Of a DNA stretch of 64,000 nucleotides, positions 1 to 7,774 are shown piece by piece. How positions within the stretch are numbered: position 1 is the first letter of the stretch; every line of letters starts with the position of its first letter. The position numbers and the translations under genes were made by a program. The stretch is from Mesorhizobium sp. M2D.F.Ca.ET.226.01.1.1 (GTDB lineage: Bacteria > Pseudomonadota > Alphaproteobacteria > Rhizobiales > Rhizobiaceae), in assembly GCF_004022705.2 (NCBI RefSeq), contig NZ_RZOY02000009.1, positions 248,001 to 312,000 of the forward strand, in the 5' to 3' direction. The notes beneath the pieces were generated by a model that was given only the letters and a program-made list of their open reading frames with translations, was not told the DNA's origin and did no database searches.

Positions 1-212
1 CACATCACGCTCGGCCAGACCGGCCTGTTGCCAATGTTCGAGCATGCGATGTTTTCCTCGACCATGGTCGGGCGCGGCAAGCCGTTCCCTGACCTGTTCC
101 TGGATGCACATCACGCTCGGCCAGACCGGCCTGTTGCCACTGTTCGAGCATGCGATGTTTTCCTCGACCATGGTCGGGCGCGGCAAGCCGTTCCCTGACC
201 TGTTCCTGTATG
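1..212. repeat. Tandem direct repeat, unit 106 bp, two copies
   Basis: Bases 1-106 and 107-212 are the same unit. They differ only at positions 34/140 and 103/209. The repeat may extend upstream of the window, so the copy number could be higher than two. It lies within the HAD phosphatase coding sequence and shifts its frame. Confidence 0.9.
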
Positions 213-415
213 CGGCCAAGACCATGGGCTTCGCGCCCGCCGATTGCATCGTCATCGAAGACAGCGTCGCCGGCACGCAGGCCGGCATTGCTGCCGGCAT
301 GCGTGTGTTCTCCTACTACGCCGATCTGCTGACCGACCGCGATGGCCTGGCCGCCGCCGGCGGCATCTTGTTCGACGACATGCGCGATCTGGCCAAGCTG
401 GTGCCGATTCGCTGA
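1..415 (+). pseudogene. HAD-superfamily phosphatase, 3' part, disrupted by a 106-bp tandem duplication
   Basis: The C-terminal half of a haloacid dehalogenase subfamily I hydrolase (phosphoglycolate phosphatase or beta-phosphoglucomutase type) is readable. The motif III lysine lies in GRGKPFPDLFL and motif IV is IVIEDSVAG. The gene begins before the window. Bases 1-106 are repeated at 107-212 with two mismatches, and 106 is not a multiple of three. The frame of the first copy (frame 1) therefore runs into a TGA inside the second copy, while the functional C-terminus continues in frame 2 to the TGA at 413-415. As written the protein would be truncated. The cause could be a real slippage duplication or an assembly error at a contig edge. 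The exact substrate cannot be told. Confidence 0.75.
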
Positions 416-478
416 TCATACCCGGCTGCGCACCGCAAAACGCGGTGCTAGCGTGAGCGCATCCGAGGGGTGCGGTCC

Positions 479-1333
479 GTGATTTCCATACTATGCCGTT
501 TCATGCTCGCCTGCCTGCTGCTGCCGTGCCTGTGGGCGGCCGCGCTGGCCCAGGACGTCAGCTTTCCGGAACTGAGCAGCGCTGTCGGAGGTCGTCAGGA
601 CGTCACCTATCTCGATCTTGCCAAGATGGTCGTCCCCGACCTAAAGGCCGGCGCCAACGGCTTCTACGTCGGCAGCGCGCCGATCGACGTGCGCGACATC
701 CTCGGCGGCGAAGAGGGCGGCTCGCCGCCCGAGACCGTCAACCTGCCTAACGCGGCGGCGCTCGCCGTCAAGGCCGGCGGCAAGGACCGGTTGGCGATGC
801 TTTTCGACCTCGGCCAGTCGCAGGACAGCGCCGAAGGTTTCGCGGTGCTGGCGCTCTACGACCTGGCGGGCAAGCCAAAGCTGCTCGATGCTGTGAATGT
901 CGCAGTCGACAGGCTCACCTCTTTTCGCGAACCTGCCAAAGTTTCGATCGCCGCCGGCGACGATGCCATCGTCACCACGAGCACGCATTTCAATTCGAAC
1001 CAGGGTTATGCCGGCACCATGGTGATCATGGTCCGCAACGACCGCTTCTCACTGATCGACGCGATCTATACGTTCGACGAAAATTACTGCGCCTACCGGC
1101 GCACACAAAACCTGGCCTTCCAAAGGCTTGGTGGCCAGAAGCCCTATGCGCGCCTAAAGGCCACGGTGACAGACGCGACGGTGCCGAGCGGCGAAAGCTG
1201 CGACGAGGTATCGCCAAAGGCCAGCTCTCAGGACATTTCCGTCACCTATCGTTGGGACAAGGCCAAGTCGCGATACGTTCGGAATTCCGACGCGTTCGAG
1301 AAACTGTCAGCAGAAAACGCCAAACGCTTCTGA
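479..1333 (+). CDS. Secreted protein of unknown function
   Basis: I do not recognise the family. The N-terminus is a clear Sec signal peptide: a hydrophobic run ends in the motif AALAQ, with cleavage likely after ALA. The mature part of about 255 residues is soluble and has no transmembrane segment, so a periplasmic location is likely. Two cysteines in the C-terminal half (in ENYCAYRR and ESCDEV) could form a disulphide. The GTG at 479 is preferred because GAGGGG lies 8 bases upstream at 465-470. A GTG at 470 overlaps that ribosome site, and ATG 503 would shorten the signal peptide. It stands alone between the HAD remnant and the lyase gene. Confidence 0.7.
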   Translation: MISILCRFMLACLLLPCLWAAALAQDVSFPELSSAVGGRQDVTYLDLAKMVVPDLKAGANGFYVGSAPIDVRDILGGEEGGSPPETVNLPNAAALAVKAGGKDRLAMLFDLGQSQDSAEGFAVLALYDLAGKPKLLDAVNVAVDRLTSFREPAKVSIAAGDDAIVTTSTHFNSNQGYAGTMVIMVRNDRFSLIDAIYTFDENYCAYRRTQNLAFQRLGGQKPYARLKATVTDATVPSGESCDEVSPKASSQDISVTYRWDKAKSRYVRNSDAFEKLSAENAKRF

Positions 1334-1413
1334 GCCAGCCGCATTCGTTTGCCCGCTTCGAGCGGCCGCGATAAATTCCTCTCAACAACCCCGCTCGTGA
1401 TTGAGGACCCGCC

Positions 1414-2223
1414 ATGGACAAGGGCAAGATTTTTCGCGACCTGCATGCCTCCACCTTCGTCATGCCCAACCCCTGGGATGTCGGCACGACCAAGCTTCTG
1501 GCCTCGTTCGGCTTCAAGGCGCTGGCGACGACCAGCGCCGGTTTCGCTTTCTCGCGCGGCCTGCCGGACGGCGGCGTGACCTTCGACGCGATGATCCACC
1601 ATTGCCGCGACGTGACGGCCGCTACCGACCTGCCGGTGTCGGCCGATCTCGAACGCGGCAAGGGCGACAGCGCCGAACAGGCGGCCGAGACCATCTTCGC
1701 GGCCGAGGCCGCCGGTCTCGCCGGCTGCTCGATCGAGGACCATACCGGCGATGCCGTCAATCCGATCTATGATTTCTTCCATGCCGTCGAACGCGTCGCC
1801 GCCGCCGTCGAGGCGGCCCGGGCGCTCAAGCGCGATTTCGTCTTCACCGCGCGGGCCGAGAATTTCCTGTGGGGCAGGACTGATCTCGACGACACGATCA
1901 AGCGGCTGCAGGCCTTCGAGAAAGCCGGCGCGGACGTGCTTTATGCACCGGGCATCAGCGACGTCGAAATGGTGCGCACGATCTGCTCGTCGGTGAGCCG
2001 TCCGGTCAATGTGATGGCCCGGCCAGGCTTCACCATTGCCGACCTTGCCATGGCCGGCGTGAAGCGCATCTCGCTCGGACCGTGGCTGACCAATTTCGCC
2101 TATGGGATGCTGGAAACGGCGGCACGCGAAATACAGCAGGACGGCACATTCGGCTTCACCAGCGCGGCGATGCCGTTTGGCAAGTTGCAGGCGTTGTTTC
2201 GCGGCGCTGCTGAGCAGGACTAG
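1414..2223 (+). CDS. Isocitrate lyase/PEP mutase family protein
   Basis: The 269-residue protein is a single (beta/alpha)8 barrel of the phosphoenolpyruvate mutase/2-methylisocitrate lyase superfamily. It shows MPNPWDVGT near the N-terminus, the TSAGFA segment and the SIEDHTG metal-binding region. The loop SADLERGKGD replaces the KKCGH cysteine loop of true isocitrate lyases, which points to the broad oxaloacetate-decarboxylase or phosphonopyruvate-hydrolase-like subgroup rather than a glyoxylate-cycle enzyme. The substrate cannot be assigned. The start ATG 1414 follows a GAGGAC ribosome site. The gene converges on the EI24 gene and shares four bases (CTAG, 2220-2223) with its stop. Confidence 0.85.
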   Translation: MDKGKIFRDLHASTFVMPNPWDVGTTKLLASFGFKALATTSAGFAFSRGLPDGGVTFDAMIHHCRDVTAATDLPVSADLERGKGDSAEQAAETIFAAEAAGLAGCSIEDHTGDAVNPIYDFFHAVERVAAAVEAARALKRDFVFTARAENFLWGRTDLDDTIKRLQAFEKAGADVLYAPGISDVEMVRTICSSVSRPVNVMARPGFTIADLAMAGVKRISLGPWLTNFAYGMLETAAREIQQDGTFGFTSAAMPFGKLQALFRGAAEQD

Positions 2224-2915
2224 ATCGGCTTTCGCGCCGAAACAGCCTTGTGCAGATGAACCATCATGGCGGCCGCGAAAAGCGGCGTCAGAAGGTTGAG
2301 CAGCGGCACGGCGAGGAACACCGCGATGACCAATCCGGCCAGGAACACCGTGCCGGCATGTTTGCGGCGCAGCGCCTTGGCCTCGGCCTCGGGGCGAAAC
2401 CGCATGGCGGCGAATTCGAAGAATTCCCGGCCAAGCAGGTAGCCGTTGACGACGAAGAAGGCGGCAATGTTGATGCCAGGCACCAGAAGCAAAAGCAGCG
2501 CCACGATGTTGCCGAGGACGACTACGCCGAAGAATTTGATCGCCAGCACAAGCGAATGCAGCGCCGGCACCGGCCTGCCGGGCGGATCATTGGGATAGTC
2601 CGTACGCTCGACCACTTCGGCGACATCATCGAGGAACAGACCGGCGACGATCGCCGTCACCGGCGCGATGAGCAAAGCCATCCCCACCGCTAGAACGATG
2701 CCGGCGATGATGGCGCTGAGCCATCCAGCCCAGGATGGCAGGCCCGGCAGCAGCGTTTGCAGCCATGGCCAGGCCAGCCATTCGAGCAGGCTTTCCAGGC
2801 CAACCCACAGCGCCAGCAGAGCAAGCAGCGTCAGCCCCAGCGTCTTCAGGAAGACGGCGCGGAATTCGGGCGAGAACAGCCTGCTGGCGGCGGCACGGGC
2901 AGCGTCCAGGATCAC
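2220..2915 (-). CDS. EI24 domain (CysZ-like) membrane protein
   Basis: This polytopic inner-membrane protein has about four to six hydrophobic segments. The central motif region LVPGINIAAFFVVNGYLLGREFFEFAAMR is summarised here by its key parts, LVPGIN and GREFFE, which are typical of the EI24/CysZ family. CysZ of enterobacteria takes up sulfate, but the rhizobial members are usually annotated only as EI24 proteins and their substrate is unproven. The open frame extends to 2981, but GTG 2915 is preferred: it begins VILDAARAAASRLFSPEF, the usual N-terminus of this family, with GAGGGG 12 bases upstream. The neighbours give no pathway clue. Confidence 0.8.
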   Translation of the reverse strand: MILDAARAAASRLFSPEFRAVFLKTLGLTLLALLALWVGLESLLEWLAWPWLQTLLPGLPSWAGWLSAIIAGIVLAVGMALLIAPVTAIVAGLFLDDVAEVVERTDYPNDPPGRPVPALHSLVLAIKFFGVVVLGNIVALLLLLVPGINIAAFFVVNGYLLGREFFEFAAMRFRPEAEAKALRRKHAGTVFLAGLVIAVFLAVPLLNLLTPLFAAAMMVHLHKAVSARKPI

Positions 2916-3010
2916 GACGGATAGAGACCCCTCATCGAGAAGCGACGCCCCCGAGATAGGCGGCGACGAAGAGCGGCGCAACTCAATGGCTAGATCGTAG
3001 CGCCTGACGG

Positions 3011-3034
3011 TTCACACTTTTCCTGGAATTGTCC
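3011..3034. repeat. Fragment of the 105-bp palindromic repeat family
   Basis: Bases 3011-3034 match one end of the four full copies elsewhere (the segment ACACTTTTCCTGGAATTG). Only this end is present. It supplies the last codons and the stop codon of the EamA gene on the minus strand. Confidence 0.75.
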
Positions 3035-3923
3035 CGGCACGCCGGGCGGGGATGGTCATCGCAGCAACGCCGCCGACGACGAAGCCCATGCCGACCCAGG
3101 CCGCCGGCCCCAGGCTTTCGCCAAGGAAGACGGCGCCGATGCCGACGCCGATCGGCACGCGCAGATAGGCCTGCGAGGTGGTGCCGACTGAACCCAGCGT
3201 GTGGATCAGGCGGAAATAGATGACGAAGGCCAGCGCCGTCGAAAAGACCGACAGTCCGAGCAGGGCCAGGACCGATGCGGCCGACGGCGCGAGCGTCCAA
3301 GGCCGGTCGACGATCAGGCTGAGCGGCACAAGCATCACAGCGCCGCAAAGCATCGAGCCCGCGGCTGGGATCATCGGGTCAAGGCCCTTGAAGCCGCGGC
3401 CGAAGATCGCTGCACCTGCATAGGAGATTGTGGCAATGAGGATGGCAAGCTGCGCCCACAGCTGATGGCCAAGTCCGCCAAGCGCCTCGGTGCCGATGAT
3501 GAGGCAGATGCCGACAATGCCGGCGCCGACGCCGACCAGCTTGCGCGCGGTGACCGGCTCGTGGCGCGTGATCAGCGCCGTCAGCAGGAAGGTGAAGATC
3601 GGCGACGTCGAGTTGAGAATGGTGGCAAGACCGGCATCGACCCAGCGTTCGGCAGCGGCGATCAGCGTGAACGGCACGACGCTGTTGAGAAAGGCCTGGA
3701 ACGCGAAACGGCGCCAGCTTGCCGCACCGGCGGGCATGGCAAGGCCGCGCCAGCGGATGATGCTGACGAGGATAGCCCCGGCGATCAAGGTCCGGGCGGC
3801 GATGAAGGTCACAGGCGGGATCGTCTCGACGCCGATCTTGATGAAGGTGTAGGAGGCGCCCCACAGTACCGCCAGCACGCCGAGCAGCGCGAGGTCGGTG
3901 GACATTCCGGTCTTTTCGGACAT
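3012..3923 (-). CDS. EamA/DMT-family transporter
   Basis: The 303-residue inner-membrane protein has ten predicted hydrophobic helices arranged as two EamA repeats. The first begins LAVLWGASYTFIKIG and the second AILIATISYAGAAIFGRGF. Members export metabolites or amino acids, and the substrate is unknown here. An alternative start is the internal methionine at 3905. The last seven codons (GTIPGKV) and the TGA are encoded by the edge of an intergenic palindromic repeat also found intact at 16058, 17184, 53382 and 54603, so the natural C-terminus seems to have been rewritten by that element. Confidence 0.88.
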   Translation of the reverse strand: MSEKTGMSTDLALLGVLAVLWGASYTFIKIGVETIPPVTFIAARTLIAGAILVSIIRWRGLAMPAGAASWRRFAFQAFLNSVVPFTLIAAAERWVDAGLATILNSTSPIFTFLLTALITRHEPVTARKLVGVGAGIVGICLIIGTEALGGLGHQLWAQLAILIATISYAGAAIFGRGFKGLDPMIPAAGSMLCGAVMLVPLSLIVDRPWTLAPSAASVLALLGLSVFSTALAFVIYFRLIHTLGSVGTTSQAYLRVPIGVGIGAVFLGESLGPAAWVGMGFVVGGVAAMTIPARRAGTIPGKV

Positions 3924-4203
3924 TTTATCGCCGCGCCTTCAGCCCGTTTGCCTGGACGATCCGCTTCTAGCGCTGGGCGAGGCGCAAATGTTTCGATCGC
4001 GATGAAACGATAGTCGTCCACCTTGCAGTTGAGATGAGCCAGTTGGATACGAACACTGCCGCAGCCGGCGAACAATCGGCGCCGCGGGTCGGCATCCTGG
4101 AAGGCAGTGGCGATTTTCGGGGTAGGCAAAACAGCGCCAACTCGCTAGACCCGCGCGCGGCCGGCATGCCAGATAGCCGGGTGGTTCCTTGGCGGAGATT
4201 TTG

Positions 4204-5196
4204 ATGCCGGAATATGACGTGCTTTGCATCGGCAATGCCATTGTCGACATCATCGCGCAATGCGACGAGGCTTTCCTCGAGTCCAACGGCATCATCAAGG
4301 GCGCGATGAACCTCATCGACGCCAAGCGCGCCGAACTGCTTTACAGCCGCATGGGACCTGCGATCGAGGCTTCCGGCGGCAGCGCCGGCAACACCGCCGC
4401 GGGCGTTGCCAGCCTCGGCGGCCGGGCCGCTTTCTTCGGCAAGGTGTCGAATGACGCGCTGGGCCAAATCTACACGCACGACATCAAGGCCCAGGGCGTG
4501 GCCTTCGATACCGGGCCGCTTGAGGGCGAACCGCCGACGGCGCGCTCGATGATCTTCGTCACGCCCGACGGCGAGCGTTCGATGAACACCTATCTCGGCG
4601 CATGCGTCGAGCTTGGCCCGGAGGATGTCGAGGCCGACAAGGCGGCCGGCGCCAAGGTGACCTATTTCGAGGGTTATCTGTGGGATCCGCCGCGCGCCAA
4701 GGAAGCGATCCGCCAGACGGCCAAGCTGGCGCATGCGGCGGGCCGCGAAGTGTCGATGACACTGTCGGATTCCTTTTGCGTCGACCGCTATCGCGACGAG
4801 TTCCTCGAGCTGATGCGTTCGGGCACGGTCGACATCGTCTTTGCCAACAGCCACGAGATCAAATCGCTCTACCAGACCGCTTCCTTCGAGGAAGCGCTCG
4901 CCGCCATCCGCAAGGATTGCAGAATAGCCGCCGTCACCCGTTCCGAGAAAGGCTCGGTCATCGTGCGCGGCGACGAGACCGTGATCATCGAGGCGACGAA
5001 GATCAAGGAGCTGGTCGACACGACCGGCGCCGGCGATCTCTATGCCGCCGGCTTCCTTTTCGGCTACACGACCGGACGCAGTCTCAAGGATTGCGGCGAC
5101 CTCGGCTCGCTGGCCGCCGGGCTGGTGATCCAGCAGATCGGCCCGCGCCCGCGCCAGAGCTTGCGCCGCGAAGCCGAGCAGGCGGGGCTGCTGTAG
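4204..5196 (+). CDS. Adenosine kinase-type PfkB family carbohydrate kinase
   Basis: The 330-residue ribokinase-fold kinase phosphorylates a sugar or nucleoside hydroxyl with ATP. The N-terminal glycine motif (GGSAGNTAAGVASLGG) and the C-terminal PfkB signature DTTGAGDLYAAGFLFG are intact, and the GAGD aspartate is the catalytic base. Rhizobial proteins of this type and length are usually called adenosine kinase, which would place it in purine salvage. The exact nucleoside is an inference from the family. ATG 4204 is chosen because GGAG sits six bases upstream. A TTG at 4189 is in frame but has no ribosome site. The gene is monocistronic. Confidence 0.85.
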   Translation: MPEYDVLCIGNAIVDIIAQCDEAFLESNGIIKGAMNLIDAKRAELLYSRMGPAIEASGGSAGNTAAGVASLGGRAAFFGKVSNDALGQIYTHDIKAQGVAFDTGPLEGEPPTARSMIFVTPDGERSMNTYLGACVELGPEDVEADKAAGAKVTYFEGYLWDPPRAKEAIRQTAKLAHAAGREVSMTLSDSFCVDRYRDEFLELMRSGTVDIVFANSHEIKSLYQTASFEEALAAIRKDCRIAAVTRSEKGSVIVRGDETVIIEATKIKELVDTTGAGDLYAAGFLFGYTTGRSLKDCGDLGSLAAGLVIQQIGPRPRQSLRREAEQAGLL

Positions 5197-5443
5197 TCCC
5201 CTGCGTCACCTTGCGAGAGCATCAAACAGCGCGGCCTGTCGCGCACCTGTCATAGAGCGCACCTACACGCAAACAGAGGCGTCCCGCGACTGACATTTCG
5301 GGGCGACCGAAGCAGTTGGGGTGTTAAATGCAAGACAGCAACCTGTCCGGTCGCTGCGTCTGTTGTCGTCGCGATTGGCGCTTTCCGCTGTAGCCGCTCA
5401 ACAACGAGCCGCGGCAGGGAGGGGCGTGGCGCAAGAAAGATGC

Positions 5444-6151
5444 ATGACCAGATTTCAGAACTCGTCCGAAGGGATTTCGCAAGCTGCCCTGGCCGGCCTG
5501 GTGGCCGAGGCGGTACAGCGGGCATTGGCGCAGCATGGCGTGCTGCTGGATGCGGATGCGCTCGCATCAGCCAGCGCGATCGCCGGCAGCATTACCGCCG
5601 CCCTTCCCTTCCTTCCGCAAACGCAGCGGCTTGCGATCGGCTCCTTCAAGGGTGACCTGACCGCGCTTGCCTCCGAGTTCTTTCGCGCAATGGCGGACAA
5701 GATCGCGCGCGGCGGCCCAGGGGCTGACGCTGCCCCCGAGAGCCCGGTACAGACAGCCGGAGCAGGACAGCCCGCCACCCAGTCCATTGCCGAGCGGGCC
5801 TCGGAACTGCAGGCGATGCTGATCGAGGACTGGGCGGGCGAGGTTGCCGGCTCGACCTGTCTGGAAGAGAAGCTTCGCATCCCGCGTTCGACGCTGCATC
5901 GCTGGCAAAGGCGCGGCGAAGTCATTGGGCTTCGCAAGGGCGGCCGCAAGCATGTCTTCCCGCTGGCCCAGTTCGTCGACGGCAGGCCGGTTCCGGGCAT
6001 CAGCGAGGTGCTGTCGGCGATTACCAATCCGAGGCTGGCCTGGTTCTGGTTGACCCGCCCCTCGCCCGAGTTGGACGGCCGGGTCCCCATCGAGATGTTG
6101 CGGGACGACATGGTCGAGGATGTGCTGCGCGCCGTCCGCGCCCTGTCCTGA
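5444..6151 (+). CDS. Xre/MbcA/ParS-type antitoxin-like DNA-binding protein, no partner toxin
   Basis: The 235-residue protein has a variable N-terminal half rich in alanine and a C-terminal half that fits the antitoxin fold of RES-Xre and MbcTA modules. An HTH-like stretch, LEEKLRIPRSTLHRWQRRGE, comes first. Next is GLRKGGRKHVFPLAQF, and then the toxin-binding (DUF2384-like) segment NPRLAWFWLTRPSPELDGR followed by PIEMLRDD. In classical systems the next gene encodes a RES-domain NAD-consuming toxin. Here the neighbours are a PfkB kinase and a porin, so it is an orphan. It may have become a stand-alone regulator. The frame is open back to 5321, but ATG 5444 is the first strong start. Confidence 0.65.
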   Translation: MTRFQNSSEGISQAALAGLVAEAVQRALAQHGVLLDADALASASAIAGSITAALPFLPQTQRLAIGSFKGDLTALASEFFRAMADKIARGGPGADAAPESPVQTAGAGQPATQSIAERASELQAMLIEDWAGEVAGSTCLEEKLRIPRSTLHRWQRRGEVIGLRKGGRKHVFPLAQFVDGRPVPGISEVLSAITNPRLAWFWLTRPSPELDGRVPIEMLRDDMVEDVLRAVRALS

Positions 6152-6530
6152 CCCTAGTTTTGGGAGTCGCTTTTTTCCACATCTGTTCCCGCCTTAGAAG
6201 TTTAATCGGCAAACTATCCGTCATAAAACTGTAATAAATGGCACATTTGGCACATCACGTAGGCTTTTCGACCGCTGCGATTGTACTTATTGTTCAGAAT
6301 GTCCCATTTTTGCAAATATGTGACGTGATATTTGGGCAACAAGACTTTCAGAAGAGTCAAAAGGCCGCCTTTCCGACACAATCTCTGTTGTGCGCGCCCG
6401 CCGATTAGGCCATGTCCAAAGCGAAGAAGCAGCGCCGGTGCGCGTACTTTTTCAACGATGGGGACGGGGGTGGCAAAAGCCGAACGGCATGTCAGGCCTG
6501 TCTTGAACCTTTGACTGGAGATTCAAGAAA
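6152..6530 (+). promoter_or_regulatory. AT-rich leader and promoter region of the porin gene
   Basis: This 379-base gap is clearly richer in A and T than its surroundings. It holds two close direct repeats, GGCACATTTGGCACATC (6241-6257), and several TTTAA/TATTT-like stretches, as expected in front of a very highly expressed outer-membrane porin. I cannot assign an exact -10/-35 pair. The ribosome site GGAG lies about 12 bases before ATG 6531. No credible coding sequence lies within it. Confidence 0.5.
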
Positions 6531-7691
6531 ATGAACATCAAGAGCCTTCTACTCGGCTCCGCTGCGGCCCTGATCGCAGTTTCGGGAGCCCGCGCCGCCG
6601 ACGCGGTGACCGTCGCCGAGCCGGAACCGGCCGAATACGTCAAGATCTGCGACGTCTATGGCGCCGGCTACTTCTACATCCCCGGCACCGAGACCTGCCT
6701 GCGCATCGGCGGCTATGTCCGTTACGACATCGGCCTCGGTGACGTCGGCTCGTTCGACGGCGCAAAGGCGATCGATCATCAGGACGGCGGCGACAACAAA
6801 ACGTGGAAGAAAAATGCCCGCTTCACCTTCAAGACCTGGACCGGCCAGGAAACCGAGCTCGGCACGTTGAAGACCTACACCGAAATGCGCTTCAACTTCG
6901 GCAATGGCGCTGGCGTGAATGGTGCTGGTGACGCCGTCGACAATCCGGCCGTCAGCAAGAATGTCTCGGTGAAATTCGCCTGGATCCAGCTCGGTGGCCT
7001 TCGCGTCGGTAAGGACGAATCGGCCTTTGACACGTTCGTCGGCTACGCCGGCGCCGTCATCCAGGATACGATCGTTCCCTACGGCGATTTCGACACCAAC
7101 GTCGTCCAGTACTACTTCGATGCCGGCAGCGGCTTTTCGGCCGTGGTCTCGCTCGAAGAAGGCGAAGGCTCTGTCGGCACGATCGACAGCTACGTCCCGC
7201 ATGTCGTCGGCGGCGTGAAGTACAAGCAGGACTGGGGTGCGATCACGGGCGTCGTCGCCTATGACAGCAACTACGAGCAAGTGACCGGCAAGGTCCGCTT
7301 GGACGTCACCGTCAACGACCAGATCTCGCTGTTCGGCATGTTCGGCTACGGCAACGACGGCAAGCTCAACGACGACGCGACCAATGTCATCGACGCTCAC
7401 GGCCGCGGCTTCTACAAGCAATGGGGCGGCAACTGGGCATGGTGGGCCGGCGGCACCTACAAGTTCGACAAGAAGACCTCGTTCAACCTCCAGGTGTCGG
7501 GTGACGACGACAAGAATTACGGTGTGGCTGCGAACGTTGCCTACACCATGGTTCCGGGCTTCACGGTCACGGCCGAAGTGGACTACGACCACTACGGCAA
7601 CTTCGGCAGCCCAACCATCTATGGCAACTTTACGAAGGCCGACAAGAAGAACAGCGTCGGCGGCATCCTCCGCTTCCAGCGCTCGTTCTGA
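6531..7691 (+). CDS. Rhizobial general porin (Omp2b/RopA family)
   Basis: The 386-residue precursor of an outer-membrane beta-barrel porin forms trimeric diffusion channels for small hydrophilic solutes. A signal peptide ends at ALIAVSGARA, after which the mature protein begins ADAVTVAEPEP. The family hallmarks are the motif EYVKICDVYGAGYFYIPGT, then ETCLRIGGYVRYDIG. Near the end come alternating aromatic strands and the terminal phenylalanine (LRFQRSF), which is needed for barrel assembly. An efficient hairpin terminator follows at 7712. The gene stands alone. Confidence 0.95.
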   Translation: MNIKSLLLGSAAALIAVSGARAADAVTVAEPEPAEYVKICDVYGAGYFYIPGTETCLRIGGYVRYDIGLGDVGSFDGAKAIDHQDGGDNKTWKKNARFTFKTWTGQETELGTLKTYTEMRFNFGNGAGVNGAGDAVDNPAVSKNVSVKFAWIQLGGLRVGKDESAFDTFVGYAGAVIQDTIVPYGDFDTNVVQYYFDAGSGFSAVVSLEEGEGSVGTIDSYVPHVVGGVKYKQDWGAITGVVAYDSNYEQVTGKVRLDVTVNDQISLFGMFGYGNDGKLNDDATNVIDAHGRGFYKQWGGNWAWWAGGTYKFDKKTSFNLQVSGDDDKNYGVAANVAYTMVPGFTVTAEVDYDHYGNFGSPTIYGNFTKADKKNSVGGILRFQRSF

Positions 7692-7711
7692 TCGAATCCC
7701 TGCCCCTAGCG

Positions 7712-7741
7712 AAGGCCCGCGGCATAGCCGCGGGCCTTTTT
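7712..7741 (+). terminator. Rho-independent terminator of the porin gene
   Basis: A perfect 12-base-pair stem (AAGGCCCGCGGC paired with GCCGCGGGCCTT) with a three-base loop is followed by four or more T residues on the plus strand. It lies 21 bases after the porin stop. Confidence 0.9.
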
Positions 7742-7774
7742 AATTCCTGCCAGCGTTGACGGGCCATCGATCCG

